Source of the DNA: Candidatus Accumulibacter contiguus
GTDB taxonomy: Bacteria > Pseudomonadota > Gammaproteobacteria > Burkholderiales > Rhodocyclaceae
Assembly: GCF_012940005.1 (NCBI RefSeq)
Contig: NZ_SPMX01000012.1
Coordinates: forward strand, 1-64,000
Length of the DNA: 64,000 nt
Direction of reading: 5' to 3'
Shown here: positions 53,303 through 63,814 of the stretch, in pieces
Numbering within the stretch: position 1 is the stretch's first letter
Layout: each line of letters begins with the position of its first letter
The notes under the pieces: generated by a model
What the model was told of the DNA's origin: nothing
Database searches by the model: none
The model's input: only the letters and a program-made list of their open reading frames with translations
Translations under genes and position numbers: made by a program

Positions 53303-56300
53303 ATGTCTTGCCAAGTAAACGATGCCGCCTGTTTGGAACAGGTTGCGCAGTTGCTACCCATATGTCATCATGGGTGCCCGATTCCTCGCCGGACGCAGGC
53401 CCAGGAACGAATCTGGTTCCTGGAGCAAGCCTATCCTGGCCACGCCCTCCTCCGCGTCGCCAGCGGCGCGCGCATCGTCGGGCCTCTCTGCACGGACGCC
53501 CTGCAGAACGCCATTGACCGGGTCTGCGCTCGTCATGAGGTGCTCCGGAGCAGCTTCGGAGCCCCGCCGCAAACGCTCTCCGTCACCAGCCCTGCACTGA
53601 CCGTCGACAGCCTCTCGGAAACGCCCGGCAGCACTGCCCAAGCACGCGCGCGCCAACGCTGGATCGCCGTCAACGCCGGCACACCGCAGGATCTCGGCCA
53701 GCCGCCACTGCTGCGGGCACAGCTGCTGCGCCTCGCCGATACCGAGCACCTGCTGCTGCTGTGCGCCCACCGCTACATCTGTGACGAGGAAGCCCTCGAC
53801 CTGCTGCTCGGAGAGATCGCGAACAACCTCGACGGCCGCCTGCCAGACGGCCCGGCGGCACCGACCTTCGCCGATTTCGTTGCCTGGCAACACCCGCAGC
53901 AGGCCACCCTCCTCGCCCACTGGACAGAACGGCTCGCCGGTGCGACGGCGCTGCTGGAACTGCCGACCGACCACGCCCGTCCAGCGATCCGGAGCTACCA
54001 GGGCGCCAGCCTGCCGCTGCCGCTGCCAGCGCCGCTCGTAGACCGTTTGCGCGCACTCGCGGCAAGGCACGCGCTGGACCTGCCAGGGGTATTCCTGGCG
54101 GCTTTTGCCGCCCTGCTGCAGCGCCACAGTGGCCAGAACGACCTGGTGATCGGCCTGCGCAGCAGCTACCGGGCGCAAGCGCCCTTTTCCCGGCTGGTCG
54201 GCCCGCTCGACAACATCCTCGCGCTACGCCTGCAGATCTCGGCCGACGCCGACACCGACACCCTGCTGCAGCGCTGCGGCGAAGCCCTCGCGGATGCCCG
54301 CGCACATGCCGGACTGCCCTTCGAGCGCCTCATCGAAGCCCTGCAGCCCAGCCGCAACCTCGGCTACGCACCGGTCTGCCAGGTGCTCTTCGACTACCAC
54401 ACGGCGCCCCCCCGTGACGCTGCCGGCCGGCGCCGTCACGCTGCACCCCTTCGCCGTCGATCTCGGCAGCGCCGACCATGACCTGAGCCTGCGTGTCGAC
54501 GAGGATGGCGACCATCTCGTCGCCCGCCTGATCTATGATCCGGCGCTGTTCGACGAAACCACCCTGCAGCGACTTGCCGGCCACTATCTGAACCTGCTCG
54601 ACGATCTCGCCGCCGACACCCGCAAACCAGCGGCCACGCTGCGCCTGCTTGGCGACAGCGAATGGCGGCAGCTTGTCGACGAGTGGAACGCCACCGACGG
54701 CGACTACCCGGCCGATTCGTCGCTATCGCGCCTTTTCGAGATACAGGCGGACCGCAGTCCCGACGCGCCGGCCATTCTCGGCGTCGGCACGGGTCTGAGC
54801 TACCGGGAACTCGACCAACGTTCCAGCCAGCTTGCGCACCACCTGCGCCAGATCGGCGTCGGACATGAAACCCTGGTCGGCGTCTCGATGGAACGCTCCC
54901 CCGAGTTGTTCGTCGCCGTCCTGGCGATTCTCAAGGCGGGTGGCTGCTACGTGCCGATCGACCCCGGCTACCCTCGTCATCGCGTCTCCGCCATGCTCGC
55001 AGACAGCGCCGTCGCACTGCTTCTCACCAAGACGCGCTGGCTGGCGGCACTGCCCCCCCAGCACGCCGAGGTGCTCTGTCTCGACCGCGACTGGCCGGCA
55101 ATCGCCCGCCAGGCATCCACTCGCCCGCTCAGCCCGGCTGGCGCCGCCAGCCTGTGCTACGTGGTGTTCACCTCGGGTTCGACCGGGCGACCGAAGGGCG
55201 TCCTGGTCGAGCAGCGCCAGCTCCTCAACCGCCTGGCCTGGATGTGGCGGGAATATCCCTTCGTTGCCGGCGATGTCTCCGCCTGCAAGACCGCCCTCAA
55301 CTTCGTCGATTCGCTGTGGGAACTGCTCGGCCCCTTGCTGCAGGGCGTGCCGAGCCTGCTCATCCCGCAACCGGTGCTCCTCGATCCACAGGCCATGGTC
55401 GCCCTGCTCGCCGAATACCGCGTCACCCGGATGATGCTGGTCCCGTCGCTGCTGCGCATGCTGCTCGACGCGCACGAAGTGAGTAATGCCCCCAACCAGC
55501 TCGCCGCCCGCCTGCCGCTGTTGCGCGAATGGTGCATCGGCGGCGAACCTCTTGGTATCGAACTCGCCCGGCGCTTCGCACGGGCACTGCCGGGACGTCT
55601 GCTGCTCAACCTCTACGGCCTCTCGGAAGCCTTCGATGCCTGCTTCTTCGACGCTGGCCAGCTTGCCGACAGCGATACCCTGGTACCGATCGGACGCCCG
55701 CTGGCCAACGTTCAGGCCTATATCCTCGACGCCCACCGCCAACCGGTGCCGGTCGGCGTCATCGGCGAACTCTACGTGGGCGGCGCCGGACTCGCCCGCG
55801 GCTACCTCGGCAGCCCCGAATTGAGCGCCGAGAAATTCATTCCTAACCCATTCCGCAAGGAAGCCGGCGCCCGCATCTACCGCACCGGCGATCTGGCCCG
55901 CTACCGCGCCAACGGGTTCATCGATTACCTGGGCCGCAGCGACCATCAGGTCAAGATCCGCGGCTTCCGTATCGAACCCGACGACGTTGGCAGCGTCCTT
56001 TGCAGTCACCCGGACATCCTGGAAGCGGTGATCGTCGCCCGTCCCGACGCCCGCGGCGAACTCGCCCTCGCCGCCTACTATGTTGCCCGCGCAGCCAGCA
56101 CCCTGGCAGCCGGCACGCTGCAGCCCTGGCTGCGCGAACGCCTGCCCGAGTACATGGTGCCCAGCAGCTACACGGCGCTGGCCGCCCTGCCGCTGACACC
56201 CAGCGGCAAAGTCGACCGCCTGTCGCTGCCCGCACCTGACAACTGTCCGCAAGCGCCGGCCGCGTCCTATCTGTCCCCGGACGACGCCACCGAGCAAGCC

Positions 56301-56612
56301 ATCGCTGCCATCTGGCAGGCGGTGCTGCTGGTCGAGCGAGTCGGCAGCACCGACAACTTCTTCGAACTGGGCGGCACCTCGCTGCGCATGCTCGAGGTCA
56401 ATCGCCGCTTGTGCGAGCACCTGCATCGCGCCATCCCGGTGCTGCAGATGTACCAGTACCCGACCATACAGAGCCTGGCGCGCTCCCTCAACGCGGCAAG
56501 TGGCCTGTCATCAGCCAGCCCGCCGGCCATCCCGGCCGGTCGGGAACGCGCCATGCAGCGCCGGGAAATGCAGAATCGCTGCCCGCCCGCCGGCAGACGA
56601 TCGCCCTCCTGA
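53303..56612 (+). CDS. Nonribosomal peptide synthetase, C-A-T, frameshifted near 54410
   Basis: If read through one frameshift, this encodes about 1,102 residues. The condensation-like domain (residues ~25-430) has ahead RTQAQERIWFLEQ, but its HHxxxDG site reads HRYICDE, with Arg for the catalytic His. The adenylation domain (~460-960) has YVVFTSGSTGRPKG, NLYGLSEAF, IYRTGDLARY and PLTPSGKVDR. Core 4 reads NFVDSLWEL, so position 235 is Val and the Asp is at 236, as in beta-alanine-type pockets; other pocket residues do not settle the substrate. The carrier domain has FFELGGTSLRML. Seven C residues (54407-54413) break the frame; six would give TAPPVTLPAGAV. It precedes the PKS by 84 bases. Confidence 0.88.
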
Positions 56613-56696
56613 GCCACGGCAGTCGCGCCGCTCCCTTGAAGAGGGACGCAAACCGGACCTTCACATCCCCGCAGCCAGTCAGAACCGAGTGCCGAC

Positions 56697-59600
56697 ATGA
56701 ACCAGCCCGCTGCCATCCCCCACCCCAACGACATTGCAATCGTCGGCATGAGCTGCCGCTTCCCCGACGCCAATGACGTTTCCGTTTTCTGGCGCAACCT
56801 GGAACAGGGGGTCGAATCGATCAGCTTCTTCTCCGAAGCCGAGCTGCTCGCCGCAGGCGTCGACCCCGCCCTCCTCGCCGACCCGGCCTACGTTCGCGCC
56901 GGTGCGGTGATCGACGACATCGACTGCTTCGACGCTGCCTTTTTCGGTTACAGCCCGCGCGAGGCCAGCCTGATCGAACCGCAGCAGCGGATCTTCCTCG
57001 AATGCGCCTGGGAAGCCCTCGAACGCGCCGGCTACACCCCCGCCTCGCATGGTCGTGCCATCGGCGTTTTCGCCGGCTCGGCGATGAACGGCTACCTGAT
57101 CTACCACCTCGCCACCCGCCCGGACGTGGCACCGTCGTTGTTCGACTTCCAGATTCAGATCGGCAACGACAAGGACTACCTGACCACCCGTGTCTCCTAC
57201 AAGCTCAACCTCACCGGCCCGAGCATCAACATCCAGTCCGCTTGCTCGACCTCGCTGGTGGCGGTGCATGTCGCCTGTCAGAGCCTGCTCAACGGCGAGT
57301 GCAATCTGGCGCTGGCCGGTGGCATCTCGATTGCCGTTCCGCACCGGATCGGCTACCTCTACCAGGAAGGCGGCGTCAATTCCGCCGACGGGCACTGCCG
57401 GGCTTTCGACACCGATGCCCGCGGCACGGTGCTCGGCAGCGGTGCCGGCGTCGTCGCGCTCAAGCGCCTCGCCGACGCCCTCGCCGACGGCGACCACATC
57501 CACGCCGTGATCAAGGGCTCGGCGGTGAACAACGACGGCAACGCCAAGGTCGGCTACACCGCTCCCAGCGTCAGCGGCCAGGCGGCCGTGGTCGTCGAGG
57601 CTCTGGCCATGGCCGGACTGACGGCCGACACCATCGGCTACATCGAAACGCACGGCACCGGCACGCCAATGGGCGACCCGATCGAGATACAGGCCCTCAC
57701 CCAGGCCTTTCGCGAAAGCAGCACGCGCCAGGGTGACTGCGCGATTGGCTCGGTGAAGACCAACATCGGCCACATGGACGTCGCCTCGGGCGTCGCCGGG
57801 CTGATCAAGACCGCGCTGATGCTCGAGCATCGGCGCATTCCCGCGTCGCTGCACTACCGCCGGCCGAACCCGGAAATCGACTTTGCCAACAGCCCGTTCT
57901 ACGTGAACAGCACGCTTGCCGAGTGGACACAGCCGGTCTGCCGCGCGGGTGTCAGCTCCTTCGGTCTCGGCGGAACCAATGCACACGTGCTGCTCGAGGA
58001 GGCCCCAAAGCGTGCCGCCGCCAGCGCGTCGCGCGCCTGGCAGTTGATCCTCCTGTCGGCACGCACGCCCGGCGCCCTCGAGCGCATGACCGAACGTCTT
58101 GCCGATCATCTGCGCGCCGATCCGGCGCAGCCCCTCGCCGACATCGCGTTCACCCTGCAGACCGGCCGCGAACGCTTCGCGCACCGGCGCATGCTGGTCT
58201 GCCGCGACCACGACGGGCTCGTACAGGCGCTGCTCGCGGGCGACTGCCAGCGCGGTGCCGAAGCGGTCTGCGAACGGCAGAACCGGCCCGTGGTTTTCAT
58301 GTTCCCCGGCCAGGCGCGCCAGTATCTGGGAATGGGGCGCGAGTTGTACGACGCCGAGCCGCTGTTCCGCGCGGAGGTCGACCGCTGCGCCGAAATCCTG
58401 ATCCCCCACCTTGGCCAGGATCTGCGCTGCCTGATCTGGCCTGCTCGCGAGGCCAGCGCAGCAGCGCTGCAGCAGACCTGGATCGTCCAGCCGGCGCTGT
58501 TTGTCATCGAATACGCACTGGCGCGCCTGTGGATCAGTTGGGGCATCCGCCCGGCGGCGATGATCGGCCACAGCATCGGCGAGTACGCCGCGCTCTGCCT
58601 GGCCGAAGTGATGAGCCTCGCCGACGCCCTCAGGCTGGTGGCCGCGCGCGGCCGCCTGATGCAGGAGATGCCGGCTGGCAGCATGCTCGCCGTCGACCTG
58701 CCGGAAAGCGCCCTCGTCGATCTCGAAGCCCGCGGTCTGGCGCTGGCCGGGGTCAACGCGCCCGAGCGCTGCGTCCTTTCCGGAGCAACCGAGGCAATCG
58801 CCGCCTGCCAGCAACAGCTCGATGCCAGCGGCCAGCCAAGCCACCTGCTGCACACCTCGCACGCTTTCCATTCGGCGATGATGGAGCCGATCCTCGAGCG
58901 CTTCACCGCCGTGGTCGCAACGATCCCGCTGCAGGCGCCGCGCCTGCCGGTGGTCTCCAACCTCAGCGGCACCTGGCTCAGCGCCACGCAGGCCTGCGAC
59001 CCGGCGTATTACGCCAGGCACCTGCGGCATGCCGTGCGCTTTGCCGATGGCATCGGCTGTGCCGCCGGCGACGGCGACCCGCTGTTTCTGGAAGTCGGCC
59101 CTGGCCGCACCCTCGGGACGCTCGTCCAGCAATGCGCGGCAAGCTCCGGCAGCGAGGGTGCGCTATGGTCGATGCGCCACCCGCAACAGCAGGAACCCGA
59201 CCAGGCGATGCTGCTCGCCACCCTCGGTAAGCTCTGGCTGGCCGGGGTCAACGTCGATTGGGCCGGCTTCCATGCCAATCAAACGCGTCGCCGCGAGCCC
59301 TTGCCGGGCTACCCCTTCGAACGCCAGCGCCACTGGATCGAGCCCGGTCGACTAGTGGCGCAGGCGGCGGACGAGCGCCCGCCGACACGGGCAACACCAG
59401 GCAAGCGCCCTCTCGCCGACTGGTTCTACCTGCCCGCCTGGAAACAGTGTCCCCTCCCCGCCGGCAACACGCCGGCCAAAGGGCCGTGGCTACTGTTCAC
59501 CACCGGCGAGGGCTTCGGCGAACATCTCGCTGGGCGGCTGCAAGCGGACGGACAGGCGGTGATCCGGGTTCTCCCCGGTATCCAGGCTGGCTGGAGTGGT

Positions 59601-61313
59601 GAGCGACGCTACACCCTCGACCCGGCACGGCGCGCCGACTACGATAGCCTGCTGGCAGCGCTGGCCAGCGCCGACCAACTGCCGAAGAGCGTCCTGCATG
59701 CCTGGAACCTGGCACCGGCTGCCGGCGACCCCGACCGGGACAGCTTTACCCGCGCCCAGGATCTCGGCTTCAACAGCCTGCTCTATCTTGCGCAGGCACT
59801 GGGCGACCGCGACTATACCGAAGCGCTCAGAATCGGCGTCCTCGGAACCGGCATCCAGGCTCTGACAGCGGGTGAACAGCCCATTGCCGAACGTGCCGGC
59901 GTACTTGCCGCCTGCATCGTCATCGCCCAGGAATACGCCAATGTCGACAGCCGCTGCTATGACCTGCAACCACCGGCCGTCGGTTCCGCTGCCGAGCAGG
60001 CACTCGGCCGTCAAATCCTGCGCGAAATCGGCAGCGACGCGCCGGATGCCATCGTCGCCTACCGCGACGGCGTGCGCTGGGTGCAGCACTACCAGCCACG
60101 GCATCTGAAGCCCGTCGCCGGCCCGCCGGCCCGCCTGCGCCCGCAGGGCGTCTACCTGATCAGCGGCGGGCTCGGCGCGATCGGCTACGCGCTCGCCGAA
60201 GATCTCGCACGCAGCGTGCAGGCGCGCCTGATCCTGACCGGCCGCAGTGCCCTGCCAGCGGCCGCCGAGTGGGATACCTGGATCAGCACGCACGGAACCG
60301 GGCACCCGTGCAGCCAGCGCATCGCGCGCGTGCGCGCCCTCGAAGGGCTCGGTGCCGAAGTGCTCGTCATCAGCGCCGACGTCGCCGACGCTGCCGCCAT
60401 GACGCGCGCGCTGGCGCAGGCCAGGAGCCACTTCGGACATATCGACGGCGTCATTCACGGCGCCGGCATCGTCGCCGAGCAAGCCTTCCTGGCCGTGCAG
60501 GACACCCGGCCAAAGCACTGCGCCGAACACTTCCGTCCCAAGGTGGACGGCCTGCTGGTGCTGCACCGCTTGCTGCGCGACGACCCGCCAGACTTCTACG
60601 TACTGCTCTCGTCGATCTCGGCGGTGCTCGGCGGCCTCGGTTATGCCGCCTACGCCGCCGCCAACGCTTATCTCGACGCCTACGCTGTGCGCGCATCGCG
60701 ACAGTCTGGACCCGCCTGGCTATCCATCGGCTGGGATGCCTGGCTCTCCGCCGCGAGCTCGGGCAGGCACGGCATGGGCGCGGTCGTCAATGCACTGGCA
60801 ATGACCACCGAAGAAGGCGTGGACGCCTTTCGCCGCATCCTCGCCGCCGACCTCGGCGCACAGGTGCTGGTATCCACCAGCGATCTCTCGACGCGCATCG
60901 CGCAATGGGTCAAACGCAAGCCGCGCGACGTCGCTGCCGCAGCGGCCGAAGCCGCTCCGAGCGTCATTTACGCCACCGCCATGCAGACGGCAATTGCCCG
61001 CGTCTGGGAAAGCGTCCTCGGCGTCAGCCAGATTGCCGCGCAGGACAACTTCTTCGACCTGGGTGGCGATTCACTGCTCCTGATGGACGTCATCGCTCGC
61101 CTCAAGGCCGGCTACGGCGTCGTCCTCAATCCGCGCGAAATCATGTTCCAGACCCTGGCCCAGCTCGCCGCCCAATGCGAGGAACGACAGGCCGCGCAGT
61201 GCGCCGCGGTGGCTGCCCCGGCTACCGCCCCTGCCACGGCAGTCGGGGCAGCGCCGGAAGCAGAACGTAAGGGCGGCCTGTTCGGCGCCTTGAAGCGCAA
61301 GATTCGCGGATAA
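56697..61313 (+). CDS. Type I polyketide synthase module, KS-AT-KR-ACP
   Basis: This encodes 1,538 residues. The ketosynthase (residues ~10-435) has ACSTSLVAVH, HGTGTPMGDP and KTNIGHMDVASG. The acyltransferase (~530-830) has GHSIGEYAALCLA and HAFHS, the pattern for malonyl-CoA. The ketoreductase (~1120-1340) has the NADPH motif GGLGAIGYALA and the catalytic SSISAVLGGLGYAAYAAANA; it lacks an LDD motif. The ACP (~1425-1495) has FFDLGGDSLLLMDV. There is no dehydratase, enoylreductase or thioesterase. The C-terminus is Ala-rich and ends in a basic KGGLFGALKRKIRG tail. One extension followed by ketoreduction of the NRPS-bound starter is predicted. Confidence 0.93.
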   Translation: MNQPAAIPHPNDIAIVGMSCRFPDANDVSVFWRNLEQGVESISFFSEAELLAAGVDPALLADPAYVRAGAVIDDIDCFDAAFFGYSPREASLIEPQQRIFLECAWEALERAGYTPASHGRAIGVFAGSAMNGYLIYHLATRPDVAPSLFDFQIQIGNDKDYLTTRVSYKLNLTGPSINIQSACSTSLVAVHVACQSLLNGECNLALAGGISIAVPHRIGYLYQEGGVNSADGHCRAFDTDARGTVLGSGAGVVALKRLADALADGDHIHAVIKGSAVNNDGNAKVGYTAPSVSGQAAVVVEALAMAGLTADTIGYIETHGTGTPMGDPIEIQALTQAFRESSTRQGDCAIGSVKTNIGHMDVASGVAGLIKTALMLEHRRIPASLHYRRPNPEIDFANSPFYVNSTLAEWTQPVCRAGVSSFGLGGTNAHVLLEEAPKRAAASASRAWQLILLSARTPGALERMTERLADHLRADPAQPLADIAFTLQTGRERFAHRRMLVCRDHDGLVQALLAGDCQRGAEAVCERQNRPVVFMFPGQARQYLGMGRELYDAEPLFRAEVDRCAEILIPHLGQDLRCLIWPAREASAAALQQTWIVQPALFVIEYALARLWISWGIRPAAMIGHSIGEYAALCLAEVMSLADALRLVAARGRLMQEMPAGSMLAVDLPESALVDLEARGLALAGVNAPERCVLSGATEAIAACQQQLDASGQPSHLLHTSHAFHSAMMEPILERFTAVVATIPLQAPRLPVVSNLSGTWLSATQACDPAYYARHLRHAVRFADGIGCAAGDGDPLFLEVGPGRTLGTLVQQCAASSGSEGALWSMRHPQQQEPDQAMLLATLGKLWLAGVNVDWAGFHANQTRRREPLPGYPFERQRHWIEPGRLVAQAADERPPTRATPGKRPLADWFYLPAWKQCPLPAGNTPAKGPWLLFTTGEGFGEHLAGRLQADGQAVIRVLPGIQAGWSGERRYTLDPARRADYDSLLAALASADQLPKSVLHAWNLAPAAGDPDRDSFTRAQDLGFNSLLYLAQALGDRDYTEALRIGVLGTGIQALTAGEQPIAERAGVLAACIVIAQEYANVDSRCYDLQPPAVGSAAEQALGRQILREIGSDAPDAIVAYRDGVRWVQHYQPRHLKPVAGPPARLRPQGVYLISGGLGAIGYALAEDLARSVQARLILTGRSALPAAAEWDTWISTHGTGHPCSQRIARVRALEGLGAEVLVISADVADAAAMTRALAQARSHFGHIDGVIHGAGIVAEQAFLAVQDTRPKHCAEHFRPKVDGLLVLHRLLRDDPPDFYVLLSSISAVLGGLGYAAYAAANAYLDAYAVRASRQSGPAWLSIGWDAWLSAASSGRHGMGAVVNALAMTTEEGVDAFRRILAADLGAQVLVSTSDLSTRIAQWVKRKPRDVAAAAAEAAPSVIYATAMQTAIARVWESVLGVSQIAAQDNFFDLGGDSLLLMDVIARLKAGYGVVLNPREIMFQTLAQLAAQCEERQAAQCAAVAAPATAPATAVGAAPEAERKGGLFGALKRKIRG

Positions 61314-61355
61314 GGATCAGCAAGCGCTGCCGGTCGCGAGCACCGGCAAGAAGAA

Positions 61356-63782
61356 GTGGATGCCGAAAACACCAGAAGCCGGATTTTCCGGCAAGACCCA
61401 CTGCTCCTCGATTTGGCCGGACTGAGCCCTTTCACCTCCTTCCTCAAATATAATGGCGGGCAATTGCCCTTTTTGCCGGACGCCCTGTTGCCTACTGCCC
61501 TACGCTGGTTGATCTATCCGATTCTTGTGGTTCTCGGAATTGTTGCAATGGCCACCGCGATGCTGGTCATTGTCCTGAGCCTGGCCTACCCGAACCTGCC
61601 GTCGCTGGAGATTCTGACCGACTATCGGCCGAAAATCCCACTGCGGGTGTATACCGCGGATGACTATCTGCTCGGCGAGTTTGGTGAAGAGCGCCGGGCG
61701 GTCGTCAGCATCCAGGATGTTCCGGCGATCATGAAGCAGGCCATCCTGGCAGCAGAGGACGAGCGCTTTTATCAGCACGGCGGGGTCGATACGCTGGGTG
61801 TCCTGCGTGCGCTGTACGCCAACCTGTTGAGCGGTGGCAAGCGCCAGGGCGCATCGACGATCACCCAGCAGGTCGCCAAGAATTTCTTCCTTTCCTCGGA
61901 AAAAACCTATACCCGCAAGCTTTACGAAGCGCTGCTGTCGTTCAAGATCGAGAGCAATCTCAGCAAGGACCAGATCTTCGAGCTGTACATCAACCAGATA
62001 TTTCTCGGGCAACGCGCCTACGGTTTCGCCGCTGCCGCCCAGATCTATTTTGGCAAACCGCTTGCCGACCTGACCGTCGCCGAAGTGGCCATGCTTGCCG
62101 GACTGCCGAAAGCGCCCTCCGCTTACAACCCGGTGGTCAATCCAAAGCGCGCCCGCATCCGCCAGCAGTATGTCCTGCACCGGATGAACGAGCTTGGCTT
62201 CATCAACGATCAGCAGTACCAGGCTGCGCTTGATCAGGCATTGGTGATCCGGCGCGACGTCAGCGAGACACCGATGCACGCCGAGTTTGTCACCGAAATG
62301 GCACGCCAGATTGCCGCCGAGCGTTTTCCCGATGATGTCTATACGCGCGGCCTGCGCGTCTACACGACGATCCTCAAGGAGGATCAGGAAGCGGCTTACC
62401 TCAGCGTCCGCCGCGGGGTGATGGACTACGACCGCAGGCATGGTTACCGCGGTGCCGAGGCCTACGTCGACATCGCTGAGATCAAGTCGGAACAGGACGA
62501 AGCGCTGGATGAATTGCTGCTGGATTTCCACGATCCGGACGACCTGCACCCAGCCATCGTGCTGCAGGCCGACACCAGGAAGATTCGTGCCTACCGCCGT
62601 GGCGGCGAAGTCGTCACCATCAGCGGCGACGGCCTGAAGTTTGCTGCCCGCATGCTTGACGAGAAGGCACCGCCCAACAAACGCCTGCGTCGTGGTGCGG
62701 TGATTCGCGTCCAGGCGGACGAGAAGAACAACTGGCGTATCGTGCAAATGCCGGAAGTGGAAGCCGCATTCCTGGCTGCCGATCCGCGCGACGGCGCGAT
62801 CCGCGCGCTGGTTGGCGGCTTCGACTTCAACCGCAACAAATTCAATCATGTCACGCAGGCATGGCGGCAGCCCGGATCGAGCTTCAAGCCCTTCATCTAT
62901 TCTGCCGCACTGGAAAAAGGCTTCACGCCCGCTTCCGTGATCAATGACGAACCGATCAGTTTTCCCTCCGCCGTAACCGGCAGCCAGGCCTGGGAACCCA
63001 AGAACTACGACGGCAAGTACGAAGGCCCGATGCGCATGCGCACAGCGCTGGCCAAATCGAAGAACATGGTCTCGATCCGTCTCCTGCAGGCGAGCGGCGT
63101 ACACTTTGTCCAGGATTACATTACCCGTTTCGGCTTCGCGGCGAACAAACACCCGCCCTACCTGACCATGGCCCTGGGTGCAGGCTCGGTGACGCCCTGG
63201 GAAATGGTCACCGCCTACGCCGTTTTTGCCAACGGCGGCTACCGCATTCGACCCTACGTCGTGCGCGAGATCCAGGACAACAAGAGGCAGGTGCTTGCGC
63301 GCGCGGAACCGATCACTGCCGGCGAGGAAAGCCTGCGCGCGATCGACCCGCGTAACGCCTACCTGATGGACAGCATGCTGCGCGACGTCACCATTTATGG
63401 AACGGCGGCGCGTGCTGCGGCGACGCTGAAGCGCCGGGATCTCGCAGGCAAGACGGGAACCACCAATGAGCACGTCGATGCCTGGTTCTGCGGCTACCAG
63501 CAAACGCTCGTTGGCTGCTCGTGGATCGGCTTCGATCAGCCGCGCAACATGGGCGCTGGCGAAACCGGCGGCACCGCTGCCCTGCCTGCCTGGATCAGCT
63601 ATATGGCCAGGGCGCTCAAGGATGTTCCGGAGGCATTCCTACCGGCTCCCGAGGGCATCGTCTCGGTCGCTTCGCAGGCGAGCGGCAAGGGTCCGGCCGA
63701 AGAACTGTTCTACCAGGAAAATGCGCCAGCCGAACTGGAACCTGAGCCGCCCGCCGACCAAAGCAGCAAGCCGGAAGACTGA
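61356..63782 (+). CDS. mrcA: Penicillin-binding protein 1A
   Basis: This encodes up to 808 residues. It polymerises and crosslinks peptidoglycan. One membrane helix (around RWLIYPILVVLGIVAMA) is followed by a GT51 glycosyltransferase with AAEDERFYQHGGVD and GASTITQQVAKN, then a transpeptidase with PGSSFKPFIYSAALEKG and KTGTTNEH. The open frame starts with GTG at 61356, but the first ~48 residues are atypical and a perfect TATAAT lies inside them at 61449-61454; the true start may be near 61488-61509. It lies 42 bases after the PKS stop. mrcA is usually divergent beside pilM in Proteobacteria. Confidence 0.95.
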   Translation: MDAENTRSRIFRQDPLLLDLAGLSPFTSFLKYNGGQLPFLPDALLPTALRWLIYPILVVLGIVAMATAMLVIVLSLAYPNLPSLEILTDYRPKIPLRVYTADDYLLGEFGEERRAVVSIQDVPAIMKQAILAAEDERFYQHGGVDTLGVLRALYANLLSGGKRQGASTITQQVAKNFFLSSEKTYTRKLYEALLSFKIESNLSKDQIFELYINQIFLGQRAYGFAAAAQIYFGKPLADLTVAEVAMLAGLPKAPSAYNPVVNPKRARIRQQYVLHRMNELGFINDQQYQAALDQALVIRRDVSETPMHAEFVTEMARQIAAERFPDDVYTRGLRVYTTILKEDQEAAYLSVRRGVMDYDRRHGYRGAEAYVDIAEIKSEQDEALDELLLDFHDPDDLHPAIVLQADTRKIRAYRRGGEVVTISGDGLKFAARMLDEKAPPNKRLRRGAVIRVQADEKNNWRIVQMPEVEAAFLAADPRDGAIRALVGGFDFNRNKFNHVTQAWRQPGSSFKPFIYSAALEKGFTPASVINDEPISFPSAVTGSQAWEPKNYDGKYEGPMRMRTALAKSKNMVSIRLLQASGVHFVQDYITRFGFAANKHPPYLTMALGAGSVTPWEMVTAYAVFANGGYRIRPYVVREIQDNKRQVLARAEPITAGEESLRAIDPRNAYLMDSMLRDVTIYGTAARAAATLKRRDLAGKTGTTNEHVDAWFCGYQQTLVGCSWIGFDQPRNMGAGETGGTAALPAWISYMARALKDVPEAFLPAPEGIVSVASQASGKGPAEELFYQENAPAELEPEPPADQSSKPED
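61449..61454 (+). promoter_or_regulatory. Candidate -10 element for mrcA
   Basis: A perfect TATAAT lies in an A/T-rich patch 40-60 bases before plausible mrcA starts. No well-placed -35 is evident. If used, mrcA has its own promoter and is independent of the NRPS-PKS genes. Confidence 0.35.
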
Positions 63783-63814
63783 CGCTCAAGGCCTTTCCCG
63801 GCACCCCGATCATC
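63782..63814. repeat. Palindromic intergenic repeat, decayed copy C
   Basis: The loop sequence TCCCGGCACCCCGATCATC (63796-63814) differs from that of copy B by one missing C and two substitutions. The left arm matches at about 10 of 14 positions. The right arm is lost. As in copy B it begins in the stop codon of the upstream gene, here mrcA. The remaining 186 bases to the window end show no gene. Confidence 0.5.

Noticed and set aside
56679-59132. An 817-residue minus-strand frame opposite the PKS
   Set aside because: The PKS domains are intact on the plus strand; this frame is a shadow.
61314-61355. A thioesterase or extra domain after the PKS carrier domain
   Set aside because: The PKS frame stops 42 bases before mrcA, and its tail is only a short basic peptide.
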